A stretch of DNA of 64,000 nt from Synechococcales cyanobacterium GL140_1_metabinner_5_sub (GCA_025359065.1 JANYHM010000064.1:1-64000); one strand, 5' to 3'; numbered from the stretch's first letter, positions 8,020 through 18,041 are shown. Numbers and translations are program-made. Notes: generated by a model from the letters alone, not told the origin.

Positions 8020-10128
8020 CTACGTATCTCCTGTATCTGGCTTCGGTACAAATACATCATTGTCGTCAACCATTGGCGGTAATTGCAGGATATTATCGGT
8101 GTTTGCTGCTGGCTGTTTTTCTACAATGGGGGCAAATTCGTAGTGTTCATGAGCTTTCACGCCATTTAAGACCATCCCCAACACTCGCTGCTGTGAGCGA
8201 TTTAGTAAGTCTTGAGCATGTTTAAGATCAGCAACTTCAGCGACTTGGGGATGTACCACTAGCAACAAACCATCAGCCATTTTGGCTAACAAAATAGTAT
8301 CGGCAGCTTGAGTAAGAGCACTAGAATCTAAAATCACCAAATCGTACAAAGTAAACCATTGAACTATTAACTCCACCATCGCTGGTGAGCTAAATAATGA
8401 GACTGGGTTAGGGTGCAATGTACCTGCTGGTAACAGCTCCAAATCTGGAGCTACTTCAATTACTGATTCAGCAAACTGGGCATTGTGCTGCAATACATCA
8501 CTAAGACCAACACTGTTGTTCACTTTCCAGAATTTATGCTGCTGTGGTTCCCGCATATCGGCATCGATCAACAGTACCCTTTGACCAGTTTGAGCAGTGG
8601 CGATCGCCAAATTAGCTGCTACGGTAGTCTTACCTTCACCACGAATCGCGCTAGAAATCACAATTACCTGAGCCGGTGAACTGTCATTCAAAAATTTCAA
8701 GTTATTGTGCAGCATCCGAAATGGTTCAGCAGCAGCGTTTTGTTTCAGCGTCAATTGGGGCTGATCTTTAGGGAAAATATTTAGCTGTGGAATACAGCCC
8801 AACATATCGTAGTTAGCAATTTGCTGCACTGTAGCCGCATTTTTTAACCGCTTATCTGCAAAATCTAGCCCGTAGGCTGCAACGCCACCAGTTAACAAAC
8901 CCAGGCCAGCTAATAGCCAGGGGGGCAGAGAATAAGGAATTTCGATCGGCTTACCAGAAACCTTTGCAGGGCTACTAATTTTTGCAGGGGAAAGCATATT
9001 ACTAGGAGAAGCTTTGAGCTTAGTGGCTATCTGTTCGTAGTTGTTGTTGGCATTGCGCATATCTTGACTTAGGATACGCATTTTTTCCTCGATCTGGGGG
9101 AATTCTTCTAAACGTTTTTGGCCAGAATCGATCACATTATTTAGGGCAGCGATTCTTTTCTCTAAGCTATCTCGCTGAGTTTCGTTTTGAATCAATTGGG
9201 AGACAGTCTCGGGGGGAACGCCTGATTGCTGCCATTGCACAGCTTTACCCCGAAATAAAGCGCTGCCGATTAGGTTTTGCTGAGATTCTTTCTGGATGGC
9301 TGAACGCAAAACAGTTTGCTTGCTTTTGAGATCTTGAACAGTGGCCGATTTGTCGCTGGAGCGAGCGCGTTCTACGGCTAACTGCTGCTCGATATTTTGC
9401 AGAGCCAGCAGCGCCCGATCCATAGAAGGGGAATTATTAGCTAAGCTCGATCGAATGGTAGTCATGGTATCTTGACCAAAAAGACCTTTGAGATTCGCTG
9501 ATAGTCCTTGGGCGACAGTTAGCTGTGATTTAGCGGTAGTGACTTCTCGACTGAGATTGTTGAGGGCGTTAACTAGTCTAGCTTTATCGACAGTGATATC
9601 AGAAATTTTAGCGGTGGCCATAAATTGGCGCAGGTTTGCTTCGGCGGTTCGTAAGGCATTAGTGGCTGACGGCAACTGTTTTTCTAACTGGCCACGATTA
9701 CTCTGAGCTTCTTGGCGGCGCAGAGTTAAATCTTGGTCTAAATAAGCTTCCATTAACTTTTGGCCAATTTTAGCGGCTTGTTGAGGATTAGGATCGCGGT
9801 ATTTGACTTCTAAGCTGTTGTCAATATTGTTAATAGTAATGCTGTCGGCAACTTGGTTGGCATTGCGATCGCTTTCGATTTTGCTGAGTGCGGTCTTGAC
9901 TACCGGCAGCGATCGAATAATTTTGTTGGGACTATTGTTTATGTTCATCCCTTCACCAGCAAAAACACTTTGCTGATCTTGAAAGGTAATTTTACCCTTG
10001 GCTTCATATAACGGTTTTTGGAAAGAGTTATAGAGAGTTCCAGCTCCCAAAACTGTACCCACTGCGAGCATTGCTGTTAGCCAGCGCCGTTTTAAGACTT
10101 GCCATGGTTCGTGAAAATTCATTTGCAA
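8020..10128 (-). CDS. Wzz/BY-kinase fusion for exopolysaccharide export
   Basis: A 702-residue protein joining an N-terminal chain-length (Wzz) domain, two membrane segments (about 15-35 and 410-430), an extracytoplasmic coiled coil, and a C-terminal bacterial tyrosine-kinase ATPase. Walker A is in SSAIRGEGKTTVAANLA, Walker A' in VLLIDADMR and Walker B in LVILDSS. Such proteins control capsule or exopolysaccharide polymer length through autophosphorylation. The C-terminal tail has only one tyrosine (HEHYEF) instead of the usual cluster, so tyrosine signalling may be reduced or different. Confidence 0.85.
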   Translation of the reverse strand: MQMNFHEPWQVLKRRWLTAMLAVGTVLGAGTLYNSFQKPLYEAKGKITFQDQQSVFAGEGMNINNSPNKIIRSLPVVKTALSKIESDRNANQVADSITINNIDNSLEVKYRDPNPQQAAKIGQKLMEAYLDQDLTLRRQEAQSNRGQLEKQLPSATNALRTAEANLRQFMATAKISDITVDKARLVNALNNLSREVTTAKSQLTVAQGLSANLKGLFGQDTMTTIRSSLANNSPSMDRALLALQNIEQQLAVERARSSDKSATVQDLKSKQTVLRSAIQKESQQNLIGSALFRGKAVQWQQSGVPPETVSQLIQNETQRDSLEKRIAALNNVIDSGQKRLEEFPQIEEKMRILSQDMRNANNNYEQIATKLKASPSNMLSPAKISSPAKVSGKPIEIPYSLPPWLLAGLGLLTGGVAAYGLDFADKRLKNAATVQQIANYDMLGCIPQLNIFPKDQPQLTLKQNAAAEPFRMLHNNLKFLNDSSPAQVIVISSAIRGEGKTTVAANLAIATAQTGQRVLLIDADMREPQQHKFWKVNNSVGLSDVLQHNAQFAESVIEVAPDLELLPAGTLHPNPVSLFSSPAMVELIVQWFTLYDLVILDSSALTQAADTILLAKMADGLLLVVHPQVAEVADLKHAQDLLNRSQQRVLGMVLNGVKAHEHYEFAPIVEKQPAANTDNILQLPPMVDDNDVFVPKPDTGDT

Positions 10129-10244
10129 TGGGTTGGTCGGGGTTCAAAATAGAGTTATATATCCCTATCCTAGCAACTGTTATAACTTTATCAGACGGCT
10201 ACTGGGATCAGCTAATTTACCTGTAGCAAGCATTTTTTTTGCCT

Positions 10245-10273
10245 AAAAACCCAGCCTCAATAACTGGGTTTTG
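10245..10273 (-). terminator. Rho-independent terminator after ylqD
   Basis: AAAACCCAG and CTGGGTTTT form a nine-base stem around a nine-base loop. On the minus strand the hairpin is followed by a short T run. It closes the acyl-ACP synthetase/ylqD transcription unit. Confidence 0.65.
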
Positions 10274-10324
10274 GGACTGGGTACTAATACCTTCCGCATC
10301 GAAAATTTTTAAACTCGAAAAATT

Positions 10325-10762
10325 TTAAACAGTGCCGCGAATTTCCATGACAACTCCGTCGCGGAGGAGAATTTCTACGTTCATTTTAGAGACGAGGTTA
10401 TCACCTACTGCCACTGTGAACATGCTTTCAATTTGGCCTTGGATGACTTCTTGATTCAGTTCCAGTGTTTGTACTTCTTGGAGCTGTTGGAGGACGTTGT
10501 TTTTCTGCTCTAGGAATTCGCTTTTCTTTTGGTTGACTTGCAACTGAATATTATCAATTTGCTGCATCACTTGAGGGCCGGGTGGTTGCAAGCTCTGCTG
10601 CTTGATTTCGGCGATCGCTCGCTGACCCTGCATTTCGAGCTGTTGCAGTTGACCATCTACTTCATTGATTTGCCCCTGCAAGCCCTGTTGAATTTCGTCC
10701 TTCCAACGTTGAGTGACGATCGCCCGGACGTTGACCGCGCGCTTGAGAGAGAGTTGACTCAT
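10325..10762 (-). CDS. YlqD family protein
   Basis: A 145-residue protein with a long central coiled coil (about residues 25-95, rich in Gln, Glu and Leu) and a small C-terminal beta region (FTVAVGDNLVSKMNVEILLRDGVVMEIRG). This layout fits the YlqD family, whose function is unknown. It begins 48 bases after the acyl-ACP synthetase gene on the same strand, so co-transcription is likely. Confidence 0.8.
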   Translation of the reverse strand: MSQLSLKRAVNVRAIVTQRWKDEIQQGLQGQINEVDGQLQQLEMQGQRAIAEIKQQSLQPPGPQVMQQIDNIQLQVNQKKSEFLEQKNNVLQQLQEVQTLELNQEVIQGQIESMFTVAVGDNLVSKMNVEILLRDGVVMEIRGTV

Positions 10763-10810
10763 AAAATGTTCTACCGAGGTAATTGTAAAATTGCCGATGC
10801 CCTGCCTGAC

Positions 10811-12718
10811 TCAGGAAAACATCTCATTTATCATATCGTGATAGCGTTCCATGACCACATGTCGCTTCAGTTTCAAGCTTTGAGTCAAGGTGCCATCTTC
10901 GATCGAGAAAGGAGTTTCTAACAGTCTAAACACCCCAATTCGATCATCGCTGCGGTATCCAGGACGGTTTTGGACTAGTTTAATCATTTCGGCGCGCAGC
11001 AATGGCTCTAGGCGAGGGTCTGTCAGATTTCCTTCCTGCCAAGGCTCTCCTTGGAGCTTGCCCCAGTTCACCAATGCTTCTTGGTTGGGCACAACCAATG
11101 CTCCTATAGACTTAGCATCTTGCCCTACCAGCATAATTTGATCAATGTACGGGCTAAATAAACAGGCATCTTCGATCGACTGGGGTTCAATATTTTCGCC
11201 GTTGCTGAGGACGATCGTGTCTTTGGCGCGCCCGGTAATAGTCAAATCTCCTTGGGGAGTAAGCATTCCTAAATCTCCGCTGTTGAACCAGCCCGCTGAA
11301 TCGATCGCCTTGGCGGTAGCTTCGGGGTTGCGATAGTAGCCCTGCATAATTTGGGGGCCTCTAATTAACACCAAGCCTTTTTGACCCACTGGTAGAGTCT
11401 TCCCGCTGTCCAAATCCACAATCTTGATTTCGGTGCCAGGTAAAGGCATACCAGAAGTAGGTCGCAGGTTGCGCCAAGGACGACGCACGTTGGTAATAGG
11501 GGCGGTTTCAGTCAAGCCATAGCCGACCAAAATACTCACGCCCACAATTTCAAAAAAGTTATCGATATGCTTGGGCAATGCTCCACCACCACTGATCACA
11601 TGTCGAATATTGCCGCCTGTCGCCTCCCGGACTTTGCTGTAGACCAACTTCTCACCCAAATTATGGAGAGGAGCCAAAACCAGGGCTTTGATCTGGGCGG
11701 CCATGGTGCTGCCCGGCTGCATTTGCCGATCAATGTCTAGACCATTACAGATCCTCCGTGCCGCAATATATTTTTCGCTAATGCCAAAGAAAAACTGCAC
11801 TAGCTTTTGTTTATTGGCCGACTGCTCCCGAAACTGCTTTTGAGCGCCTTCATAAATTGATTCCCACAGGCGGGGCACAGCCACCATATATTGAGGTTTG
11901 TGTTCGCGCAGATCCTGTTTGAGGTAGCGAATATTGGTATAGGTCTGAGTGCAGCCCTGAGCTAGCAAGAAATATTCACAGGTGCGCTCATAGCTGTGCC
12001 AAGAGGGCAAAATACTGAGAATTCGATCGCCAGCAGTGGGCTGTACCACGGTGGCGGCAGCATGAATTTGATGTAACAGATTAGCATGAGTCAACATCAC
12101 ACCTTTGGGGTTGCCAGAAGTGCCCGAAGTATAAATGAGGGTTGCTAAATCACTAGGCTTAAGCTGCGGATTTTGAAATTCGCCAGGTAGAACCAAGACT
12201 TCACTAAAGTTCAGGGTTTTGACTGGACTCTCGGCGGGCACGGCTTCGTCGGTCAGCAAAATCACCAGATCAATTTGCTCATAGAGCTTCTCGCCGAGCT
12301 TCTTGAGAGTTTTGAGGTCTTCGACAATCAGGGTTTTACTTTCGCTGTTGGTTAAAATGGCAAACAATTCTTGGGTTTCAGCTTGTCCACTGCGCACCGC
12401 ATTAAAAGCCCCAGACATCATGGTGCCTTGATCGGCAATGAACCAACGGGGACTATTATCGGCAAACATTGCTACCGATGTGCGGGGCTGGACTCCTAGG
12501 CTTTGTAGACCAGTGGCAAAGGCCAGCATCTGCCGATACATTTCGGGGTAGGTGATGCTAACTTGGGGCTGTAAATGGGGGGCAAAGAGAGCAACCACGT
12601 CACTAAACTTTTTGGCGGTGATCGGCCATACTTCGGGCAGAGATTGAATATCTAAGTAACTAACTGTGCGATCGAAGTTGGCTTGTTCTAGGGCAGTTAA
12701 AGGGTAGGGGTAGGCCAT
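10811..12718 (-). CDS. aas: Long-chain acyl-ACP/acyl-CoA synthetase (AMP-binding)
   Basis: A 635-residue adenylate-forming enzyme. The P-loop motif LIYTSGTSGNPKGVMLTH, the YGLTETAPIT motif and the GWFNSGDLG aspartate motif are all present. Cyanobacteria typically have a single such gene, encoding acyl-ACP synthetase, which reactivates free fatty acids released from membrane lipids. The size and C-terminal SLKLKRHVV segment fit that type. Distinguishing acyl-ACP from acyl-CoA specificity is inference from the organism. Confidence 0.85.
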   Translation of the reverse strand: MAYPYPLTALEQANFDRTVSYLDIQSLPEVWPITAKKFSDVVALFAPHLQPQVSITYPEMYRQMLAFATGLQSLGVQPRTSVAMFADNSPRWFIADQGTMMSGAFNAVRSGQAETQELFAILTNSESKTLIVEDLKTLKKLGEKLYEQIDLVILLTDEAVPAESPVKTLNFSEVLVLPGEFQNPQLKPSDLATLIYTSGTSGNPKGVMLTHANLLHQIHAAATVVQPTAGDRILSILPSWHSYERTCEYFLLAQGCTQTYTNIRYLKQDLREHKPQYMVAVPRLWESIYEGAQKQFREQSANKQKLVQFFFGISEKYIAARRICNGLDIDRQMQPGSTMAAQIKALVLAPLHNLGEKLVYSKVREATGGNIRHVISGGGALPKHIDNFFEIVGVSILVGYGLTETAPITNVRRPWRNLRPTSGMPLPGTEIKIVDLDSGKTLPVGQKGLVLIRGPQIMQGYYRNPEATAKAIDSAGWFNSGDLGMLTPQGDLTITGRAKDTIVLSNGENIEPQSIEDACLFSPYIDQIMLVGQDAKSIGALVVPNQEALVNWGKLQGEPWQEGNLTDPRLEPLLRAEMIKLVQNRPGYRSDDRIGVFRLLETPFSIEDGTLTQSLKLKRHVVMERYHDMINEMFS

Positions 12719-12760
12719 AGCTTAAAAAGAGTGACGTGATACTAATAAGAATAACAGGCA

Positions 12761-12806
12761 TAAAAATAGCCGATCGATCCGCACATGTCAGATTTTTGAT
12801 CGGCTA
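12761..12806 (-). terminator. Probable terminator after the DUF4870 gene
   Basis: TAGCCGATC at 12767-12775 pairs with GATCGGCTA at 12798-12806. On the minus strand ATTTTTA follows the stem. The loop is long (22 bases), so the call is moderate. Confidence 0.45.
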
Positions 12807-12861
12807 CGGCCGCAAGCAGATCTATCGACAATCTTCTAATTTACTAGATGATCCTAGATGT

Positions 12862-13230
12862 TTACAGCAAGCGTAAGATGAATGGATAACGGTAAGGCTC
12901 ATCGGAACTGAGGCTATGAACAACAGCCATGACTGACCAGAAGGCGTGCCATAAAAAGCCTAAGCCCAGCAGTGGCCAAAGAACCAAGCCCAAGAGACCA
13001 AAGGTAAGAAAAGAAAGTACTCCGTAAATGCCACCAATTACGGCTGCCCAAAACCAGATGTTGAGATGGAAATTAATCGATTCTTTGGCATTTTTGCGCA
13101 CCAGATCATCGTCAGCCATCAAAAGAGCGACGATCGGGATAGCAATGGTAATTACTGAAACACCTGCTAGGGTGCAGCCGTGGCAGACCACAGACAGTAG
13201 ACGGTTTTTGGAGCTAATAGTACTAGACAT
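12862..13230 (-). CDS. DUF4870 membrane protein
   Basis: A 122-residue protein with three hydrophobic segments and the family hallmark RKNAKESINFHLNIW, in which the protein reads like a conserved QA(x)NFQI-type element of DUF4870 small membrane proteins. No catalytic motif is present. It is monocistronic, with its own terminator. The role is unknown. Confidence 0.75.
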   Translation of the reverse strand: MSSTISSKNRLLSVVCHGCTLAGVSVITIAIPIVALLMADDDLVRKNAKESINFHLNIWFWAAVIGGIYGVLSFLTFGLLGLVLWPLLGLGFLWHAFWSVMAVVHSLSSDEPYRYPFILRLL

Positions 13231-13397
13231 CGATCGCAGCCTCGCTTGAACTCTAATAGTGTTTTGTTAACCAATAGGTTGACTTTATCATGGGTTTTCG
13301 GTGGTCAGCAGTACGGGAATGGTCTGGTTGACCGTATTATTACCGATATTTACTTTTCTTAATTTATCTTGACAGAATTTTAGCGGTGAGTTGGTAA

Positions 13398-13425
13398 CAA
13401 AAAAGAGAGGACGAGCGCCCTCTCT
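13398..13425 (-). terminator. Terminator of cpcG
   Basis: AGAGAGG at 13404-13410 pairs with CCTCTCT at 13419-13425. On the minus strand a run of six T follows. It lies 31 bases after the cpcG stop codon. Confidence 0.75.
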
Positions 13426-13455
13426 TGGCTATTTTTCAACAGAATTTTTTACAAC

Positions 13456-14223
13456 TTAACGGTTGTAATCTACCTTACGGTAAGGAACAGAACGCTCGAT
13501 GTCGATGTTTTGTGCCGAAACGGTCTGGGGTGCATTGCCGGTTGCTCCGACGTTGCGAGCCATATCTAAGAAGTTCGCAGGGCTGCCGGCCTTTGGTACT
13601 TTGTCTTGAGGAGTGTAAGTTTTGACGACGGATTGCCAAACTGGTTTAGGAAAGCCCAAAATTCTACGATGGTAAGCATCGTAGCGAGGAGACTTAAGGT
13701 TGAAAGGCATTTCACCGCCACTACGTCCCGGCAACACCCGGCGGCGCTGGTAAGGCAAAATATCGTAGCCAAAAGCATCGATATATTCTTTGCTGTTCAA
13801 CAGAGCATCCACAAAGCCCACAATGCCCTTGGTAGTCAAGGTGATTGACCAAGCCAGCTTCTCTTCATTGTTGTAAACATCCCGACCTAGTGCCCGCTGG
13901 ACAGTCTGTTCAACAAAGCGATAATTGCTGTTTTTGTGATAGAAACTGCGCTTGTAGGTGTCTGAAAGTAACAGACCACGGACAAAGTCCCGCACGGTGA
14001 TTTGACCGTTGCGCAGTTGAGATTCTAAAAAACGCTCTCTATCACTAGTAAAAGCATGAAAGAAAAACTGACGATATCCGGCTTCGATGAGATCATCTAG
14101 ATCGGTAGCAGAAAGAATATTTTCTGTAGAATAAATTCGAGCAGATTCATCGCCAGCCACATCTAAAGATGCAACACGCTGATTCTGAGAAGATGGTTTA
14201 TATGCTAAAAGAGGAATTGCCAC
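13456..14223 (-). CDS. cpcG: Phycobilisome rod-core linker CpcG
   Basis: A 255-residue linker that attaches phycocyanin rods to the allophycocyanin core. The N-terminal linker domain (about 10-185) contains [33 protein letters not shown] and [17 protein letters not shown], all typical of Pfam PBS_linker. The C-terminus ends [10 protein letters not shown] with no hydrophobic tail, so it is the core-binding type, not the membrane-associated CpcL/CpcG2 type. It follows the cpcS gene by 125 bases on the same strand, linking assembly and chromophore attachment genes. Confidence 0.93.
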   Translation of the reverse strand: MAIPLLAYKPSSQNQRVASLDVAGDESARIYSTENILSATDLDDLIEAGYRQFFFHAFTSDRERFLESQLRNGQITVRDFVRGLLLSDTYKRSFYHKNSNYRFVEQTVQRALGRDVYNNEEKLAWSITLTTKGIVGFVDALLNSKEYIDAFGYDILPYQRRRVLPGRSGGEMPFNLKSPRYDAYHRRILGFPKPVWQSVVKTYTPQDKVPKAGSPANFLDMARNVGATGNAPQTVSAQNIDIERSVPYRKVDYNR

Positions 14224-14348
14224 GCCTATAAAACTCCTATTTTCACTAAGAAATGTACAAATATCTACAAATCATAAGGCTTAGAGGGGTCATCATTCGG
14301 TTTGGTTTGATGAAAGATTACATAACTTAACCCAAGCCGTTTGGCCAG

Positions 14349-14942
14349 TCATCCCATCAGAGATAAATAGGGCAAAGATGTCTCTGTTGTGGTGGTTTCA
14401 GCAGTTTCAGTCACCCGAAACTCGGTGCAAAAAGTGGCAGTACTAAAGCCCCCAAAGCGCTTGACAGTGCTAGTGCGAATCCGCAGATCGCCACTGGGGA
14501 AAGAAAAACGCTCAATCACGCTCATGCTGTCGTACTCCGTGATTAAAACCAAAGAATCATCTGCATCCATGGAATATTGACCCACCACTGGCACAATCTC
14601 GGCATAGCCCCGTTCACGCAGTAATACTCCTTCGCGGCCAACATCATCGGTTGGTACCAAAGCAAAGACTGTAGAACCATTGTGAGCTTCTTCTTCTTTG
14701 TCCCAACCCATAGAACCGGCCCAGGTTACATAGGCCCCACCGATCGATTTGGCCGGGTCATAGTCGTGCATCTGACAAATTTCGATCACTCGGGGGTCAG
14801 TAGCTGGCAAGTCAGTGACATGAATATCTGATTCTCCAGTCTCCGATCGCCGAAAGGCCAAGTGGTGAGTAGTCCGCTGTGATTTCCAGTTACCGCTGCT
14901 TTTCTGGAAAAACTCCATAGCGTTCATTTGAGGATCGTTCAT
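14349..14942 (-). CDS. cpcS: CpcS/CpeS-family phycobiliprotein lyase
   Basis: A 197-residue lipocalin-like protein that attaches phycocyanobilin to cysteine 84-type sites of phycobiliproteins. The start NAMEFFQKSSGNWKSQRTTHHLAFR and later GGAYVTWAGSMGWDKEE are strongly characteristic of CpcS. Ending near SSLPYLSLMG, it is full length. It lies directly upstream of cpcG. Its partner could be phycocyanin or allophycocyanin, and sequence alone does not decide. Confidence 0.85.
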   Translation of the reverse strand: MNDPQMNAMEFFQKSSGNWKSQRTTHHLAFRRSETGESDIHVTDLPATDPRVIEICQMHDYDPAKSIGGAYVTWAGSMGWDKEEEAHNGSTVFALVPTDDVGREGVLLRERGYAEIVPVVGQYSMDADDSLVLITEYDSMSVIERFSFPSGDLRIRTSTVKRFGGFSTATFCTEFRVTETAETTTTETSLPYLSLMG

Positions 14943-15035
14943 GTATGTAAGGATGCTGAGTAACGTTATGGACTTTAGTTTAACGAGGAAAGAGAAATAT
15001 TTGTTAGAGTTAACACTCTGTTAGGGCGATTTCCC

Positions 15036-15461
15036 ATGCCAGCTAGACTACAGATCAAAGCAGCCGACTGTTCCCCGTTGGGTCGATCGATTCTTGAATA
15101 CATTGCCGACACTGGCATTAGCATGAATCGACTAGCCGAAGAATCGGGGATTCCCCAGCCCCGGCTGCGTGGTGCTTGCTTTAAAGGCACTTGCCCTACT
15201 CCAGAAACCTTGCGTAAGTTGGCGCGAGCCATGGGGCGACATCATTTAGAACTGTATACCTTAGCCTACGAAGGCCGGATCGAAAAGTCGCCGATCGAAG
15301 CTGACGAAAACGCCTTAGATAGTTTGATGCGTGATTTGTTTGAGACAGCGCGAGAGCTGGGAATGCAGGCTCCCAGTCAGCCAGTTTCTAAAGCACAACT
15401 GCGACAGGCTTTGCTGATTTTGGGGTTTGCAGAAGCTCCATCTCAAACAAAAATAAGTTAA
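15036..15461 (+). CDS. XRE-like helix-turn-helix protein
   Basis: A 141-residue protein with an N-terminal HTH (ILEYIADTGISMNRLAEESGIPQPRLRGACFKGTCPTPETL, split into two helices around the turn) and a helical C-terminal part. It is divergent from cpcS, with a 93-base gap, so it could regulate that neighbour, but this is only positional. No known regulator name fits. Confidence 0.65.
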   Translation: MPARLQIKAADCSPLGRSILEYIADTGISMNRLAEESGIPQPRLRGACFKGTCPTPETLRKLARAMGRHHLELYTLAYEGRIEKSPIEADENALDSLMRDLFETARELGMQAPSQPVSKAQLRQALLILGFAEAPSQTKIS

Positions 15462-15658
15462 TTTTTGAGCCGAGAAAACTCTCTTTCTCCAGCATCTGTT
15501 AACATGTGAAAAGTCTATGTCGATCGACTGTGTGCTAGTTTATGGCAGCAGTGCGAATACAGCAGTGGCGGAGAGAGCGATCCCCGCTTTTTTTGCGCCC
15601 TGTGATTTGCCATCGTCTTCATAAACTATCCTCTCACCAATGCTCAAAACTTAGCATC

Positions 15659-16117
15659 ATGACCCATCCTCTAATTCCCCAGATTATCGAGCTAGCTACC
15701 CCTGTAGCAGCAGAACTAGGGCTGGAAGTAGTCAGTGCCGCCATGTATACCCACCATCGCCCGCCTACTTTGCAGGTAGACATTCGCAATTTCAGTGGAG
15801 ATACCGGCATGGCCGACTGCGAACGCATGAGTCGAGCGTTGGACGAGGCACTAGAAACTAGCGAACTGATTCCCCATGCCTACACCCTGGAAATATCTAG
15901 TCCCGGCGTACCTAATAACCTCACCACCGATCGAGAGTTTGAAGTTTTTAAGGGTTTTACAGTTTCAGTGCAGCTAGACCCACCGCTCAAGGGCAAAAGT
16001 GAGTTAAAAGGACAGCTCAAAGAGCGCAGCGAAACTGCCATCTCACTTACCCAAAAAGGTCGCACGATCGAAATCCCTCGGGATTTAGTCCAGGCAGTAG
16101 TTCTCGACACCGATTAG
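15659..16117 (+). CDS. rimP: Ribosome maturation factor RimP
   Basis: A 152-residue protein needed for 30S subunit maturation. The conserved stretch around DCERMSRALDEALE and YTLEISSPGVPNNLTTDREFEVFKGF identifies it. I chose ATG 15659 because family members begin right at this point (MTHPLIPQIIELATPVAAELGLEVV in short), while a longer upstream extension is unlike RimP. It starts the classic rimP-nusA-ylxR-infB order. Confidence 0.92.
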   Translation: MTHPLIPQIIELATPVAAELGLEVVSAAMYTHHRPPTLQVDIRNFSGDTGMADCERMSRALDEALETSELIPHAYTLEISSPGVPNNLTTDREFEVFKGFTVSVQLDPPLKGKSELKGQLKERSETAISLTQKGRTIEIPRDLVQAVVLDTD

Positions 16118-16152
16118 TCGCCGCCTAAGTTTCCCCTTACCCACAACTGAAT

Positions 16153-17460
16153 ATGTCAGACCAAAAAAGTAACAAAACCGTTAGCCTCCCTGGCCTGCGC
16201 AACATGATCGAAGAAATCAGCAAAGACCGTAACTTGCCGGTAACTGCGGTGCAGTTGGCACTGCGAGAAGCTTTGCTGAAAGGCTATGAACGCTATCGCC
16301 GCGCCCAACACTTAGACAAACTGCATTTTGAGGAAGAATATTTTGATACCTTCGATGTGCAGTTGGATTTGGACGAAGAATCTTTCCAAGTAATTGCCAC
16401 CAAAGTCATTGTGGAAGAAGTAGCTGATAACGACCACGAAATATCGATCGCGGAAGTGAAAAAACTCTTGGGCATCGAAGAAGACGACGAAACTACCGAA
16501 CTGCCCCCAGAAGTGCGGATTGGTGGGGAAGTAGATTTGGATGTTACCCCCGACCAAAAAGACTTTGGCCGCATGGCTGCCATTCAGGCCAAGCAAGTCT
16601 TAGCTCAAAAACTGCGCGATCAACAGCGCAAAATTGTCCAAGAAGAATTTGAGCATTTAGAAGGCTCGGTAATTATTGGCAAGGTGCAGCGATTCGAGCG
16701 GCAATCGGTAATTTTAGCCGTTAGCAGCGGCTTTGGTCAGCCAGAAGTAGAAGCTGAACTACCACAAAAAGAACAGTTGCCCAAGGACAATTACCGCATT
16801 GGTCGCCCCTTCCGGGTGTTTATGAAAAAAGTGCGGGACGGTTCCCAGCGCGGTCCACAGCTATTGGTTTCCAGAGCAGCCGCTGGCTTGGTAGTGGAAT
16901 TATTTGCTACCGAAGTCCCAGAAATCGAAGAAGAAATCGTCAGAATCGTTGCCGTCGCCCGAGAAGCAAATCCTCCTTATCGTCATGTGGGCCCTCGTAC
17001 CAAAATTGCAGTGGATACTCTAGAAGGCGATGTAGATCCAGTAGGAGCCTGCATCGGCTCACGGGGATCCCGCATTCAAGTGGTAGTAGAAGAGCTGCAA
17101 GGCGAGAAAATTGACGTAATTCGCTGGTCTCCAGATCCGGCTACCTACATTTCTAACGCCCTCAGTCCGGCCAGAATTGACGAAGTGCGCCTAGTGAACC
17201 CTGAAGGTCGCCAGGCCCATATTTTGGTTGCCGAAGATCAGCTCAGTTTAGCGATCGGCAAAGAAGGCCAAAACGTGCGGTTAGCTGCCCGTTTAACCGG
17301 CTGGAAAATAGATATTAAAGATATCGCCCTATATGATCCCGTCGCTGCGATGGTTGAAGTTCAAGCCCAAATAGATGCTGATGCAGAAGCAAGAGCAGCT
17401 CAAGAGGAGGAAGACGCATACTACGCTAGTGAAGAGGCCGGTTACCAAGAGGATAATTAA
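16153..17460 (+). CDS. nusA: Transcription termination/antitermination factor NusA
   Basis: A 435-residue NusA with an N-terminal RNA polymerase-binding domain, an S1 domain (about 170-245) and two KH domains (VGACIGSRGSRIQ and LAIGKEGQNVRLAARLTGW). It lacks the C-terminal acidic repeats of E. coli NusA, as usual for cyanobacteria, and ends in an acidic Glu/Ala-rich tail. It follows rimP by 35 bases and directly abuts ylxR. Confidence 0.95.
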   Translation: MSDQKSNKTVSLPGLRNMIEEISKDRNLPVTAVQLALREALLKGYERYRRAQHLDKLHFEEEYFDTFDVQLDLDEESFQVIATKVIVEEVADNDHEISIAEVKKLLGIEEDDETTELPPEVRIGGEVDLDVTPDQKDFGRMAAIQAKQVLAQKLRDQQRKIVQEEFEHLEGSVIIGKVQRFERQSVILAVSSGFGQPEVEAELPQKEQLPKDNYRIGRPFRVFMKKVRDGSQRGPQLLVSRAAAGLVVELFATEVPEIEEEIVRIVAVAREANPPYRHVGPRTKIAVDTLEGDVDPVGACIGSRGSRIQVVVEELQGEKIDVIRWSPDPATYISNALSPARIDEVRLVNPEGRQAHILVAEDQLSLAIGKEGQNVRLAARLTGWKIDIKDIALYDPVAAMVEVQAQIDADAEARAAQEEEDAYYASEEAGYQEDN

Positions 17461-17724
17461 ATGCTCAAAAATCACCGCCGCTGCGTAAGCTGTCGGCGGG
17501 TGGCCGATCGAGCTGAATTCTGGCGAGTGGTGGCGGTCTATCCCTCCCGGAATGTGCAGCTAGATGTGGGGATGGGTCGATCGGCGTATCTCTGCGCTCA
17601 TTCAGACTGTCTGACTGCGGCGCAAAAAAAGAACCGCTTAGGTCGTGCCCTCAAAGCCCCTGTCGCCGCTGAAATCTATCAACAGCTATTGAACAGACTC
17701 TCCGCCCGAGAAAATGGGCTATAA
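17461..17724 (+). CDS. ylxR: YlxR family RNA-binding protein
   Basis: An 87-residue basic protein with the YlxR signature: RRCVSCRRVADRAEF at the N-terminus and GRSAYLCAHSDCL, with four cysteines, then a KKNRLGRALK basic stretch. The ATG follows immediately after the nusA stop codon, so translation is coupled. It is a nucleoid or RNA-associated protein of the nusA-infB operon. Confidence 0.9.
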   Translation: MLKNHRRCVSCRRVADRAEFWRVVAVYPSRNVQLDVGMGRSAYLCAHSDCLTAAQKKNRLGRALKAPVAAEIYQQLLNRLSARENGL

Positions 17725-18041
17725 TTGGAGCCTAGTAATTCATACTGCTTTGTAATACCTGGGCATTGGAATACGATTTTTCGACTAGTCTTTCTAGCTG
17801 AGTGAGGACGCTTTGATAGCTTCTAGCTTGCTGATAGCAACAATTTTTATAGTTTTGGATTGAGGTTGGCTTGGCTCTAAATTACTAAACACATTCGCGG
17901 TTGGCCGAGTCTCCACAGAGCCTCATTAGAATCTTAAACAGGTTCTAAAAGGTGCCAAATAGTTCCAAAATCACGCGAAACAACAAAACTTTACGCACCC
18001 CAAAAAACTTAAAACTTGCTCAGCACTACGGAGGACACTGG
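17725..18041. other. 317-base gap between ylxR and infB
   Basis: No reading frame of note and no strong hairpin were seen here. A ribosome site GGAGG lies at 18030-18034. A separate infB promoter could lie here, but no convincing -35/-10 pair was found. Confidence 0.4.

Noticed and set aside
17952-18041. Longer IF-2 start at GTG 17952
   Set aside because: The 30 extra residues are unlike IF-2, while ATG 18042 has GGAGG and opens the IF2_N domain.
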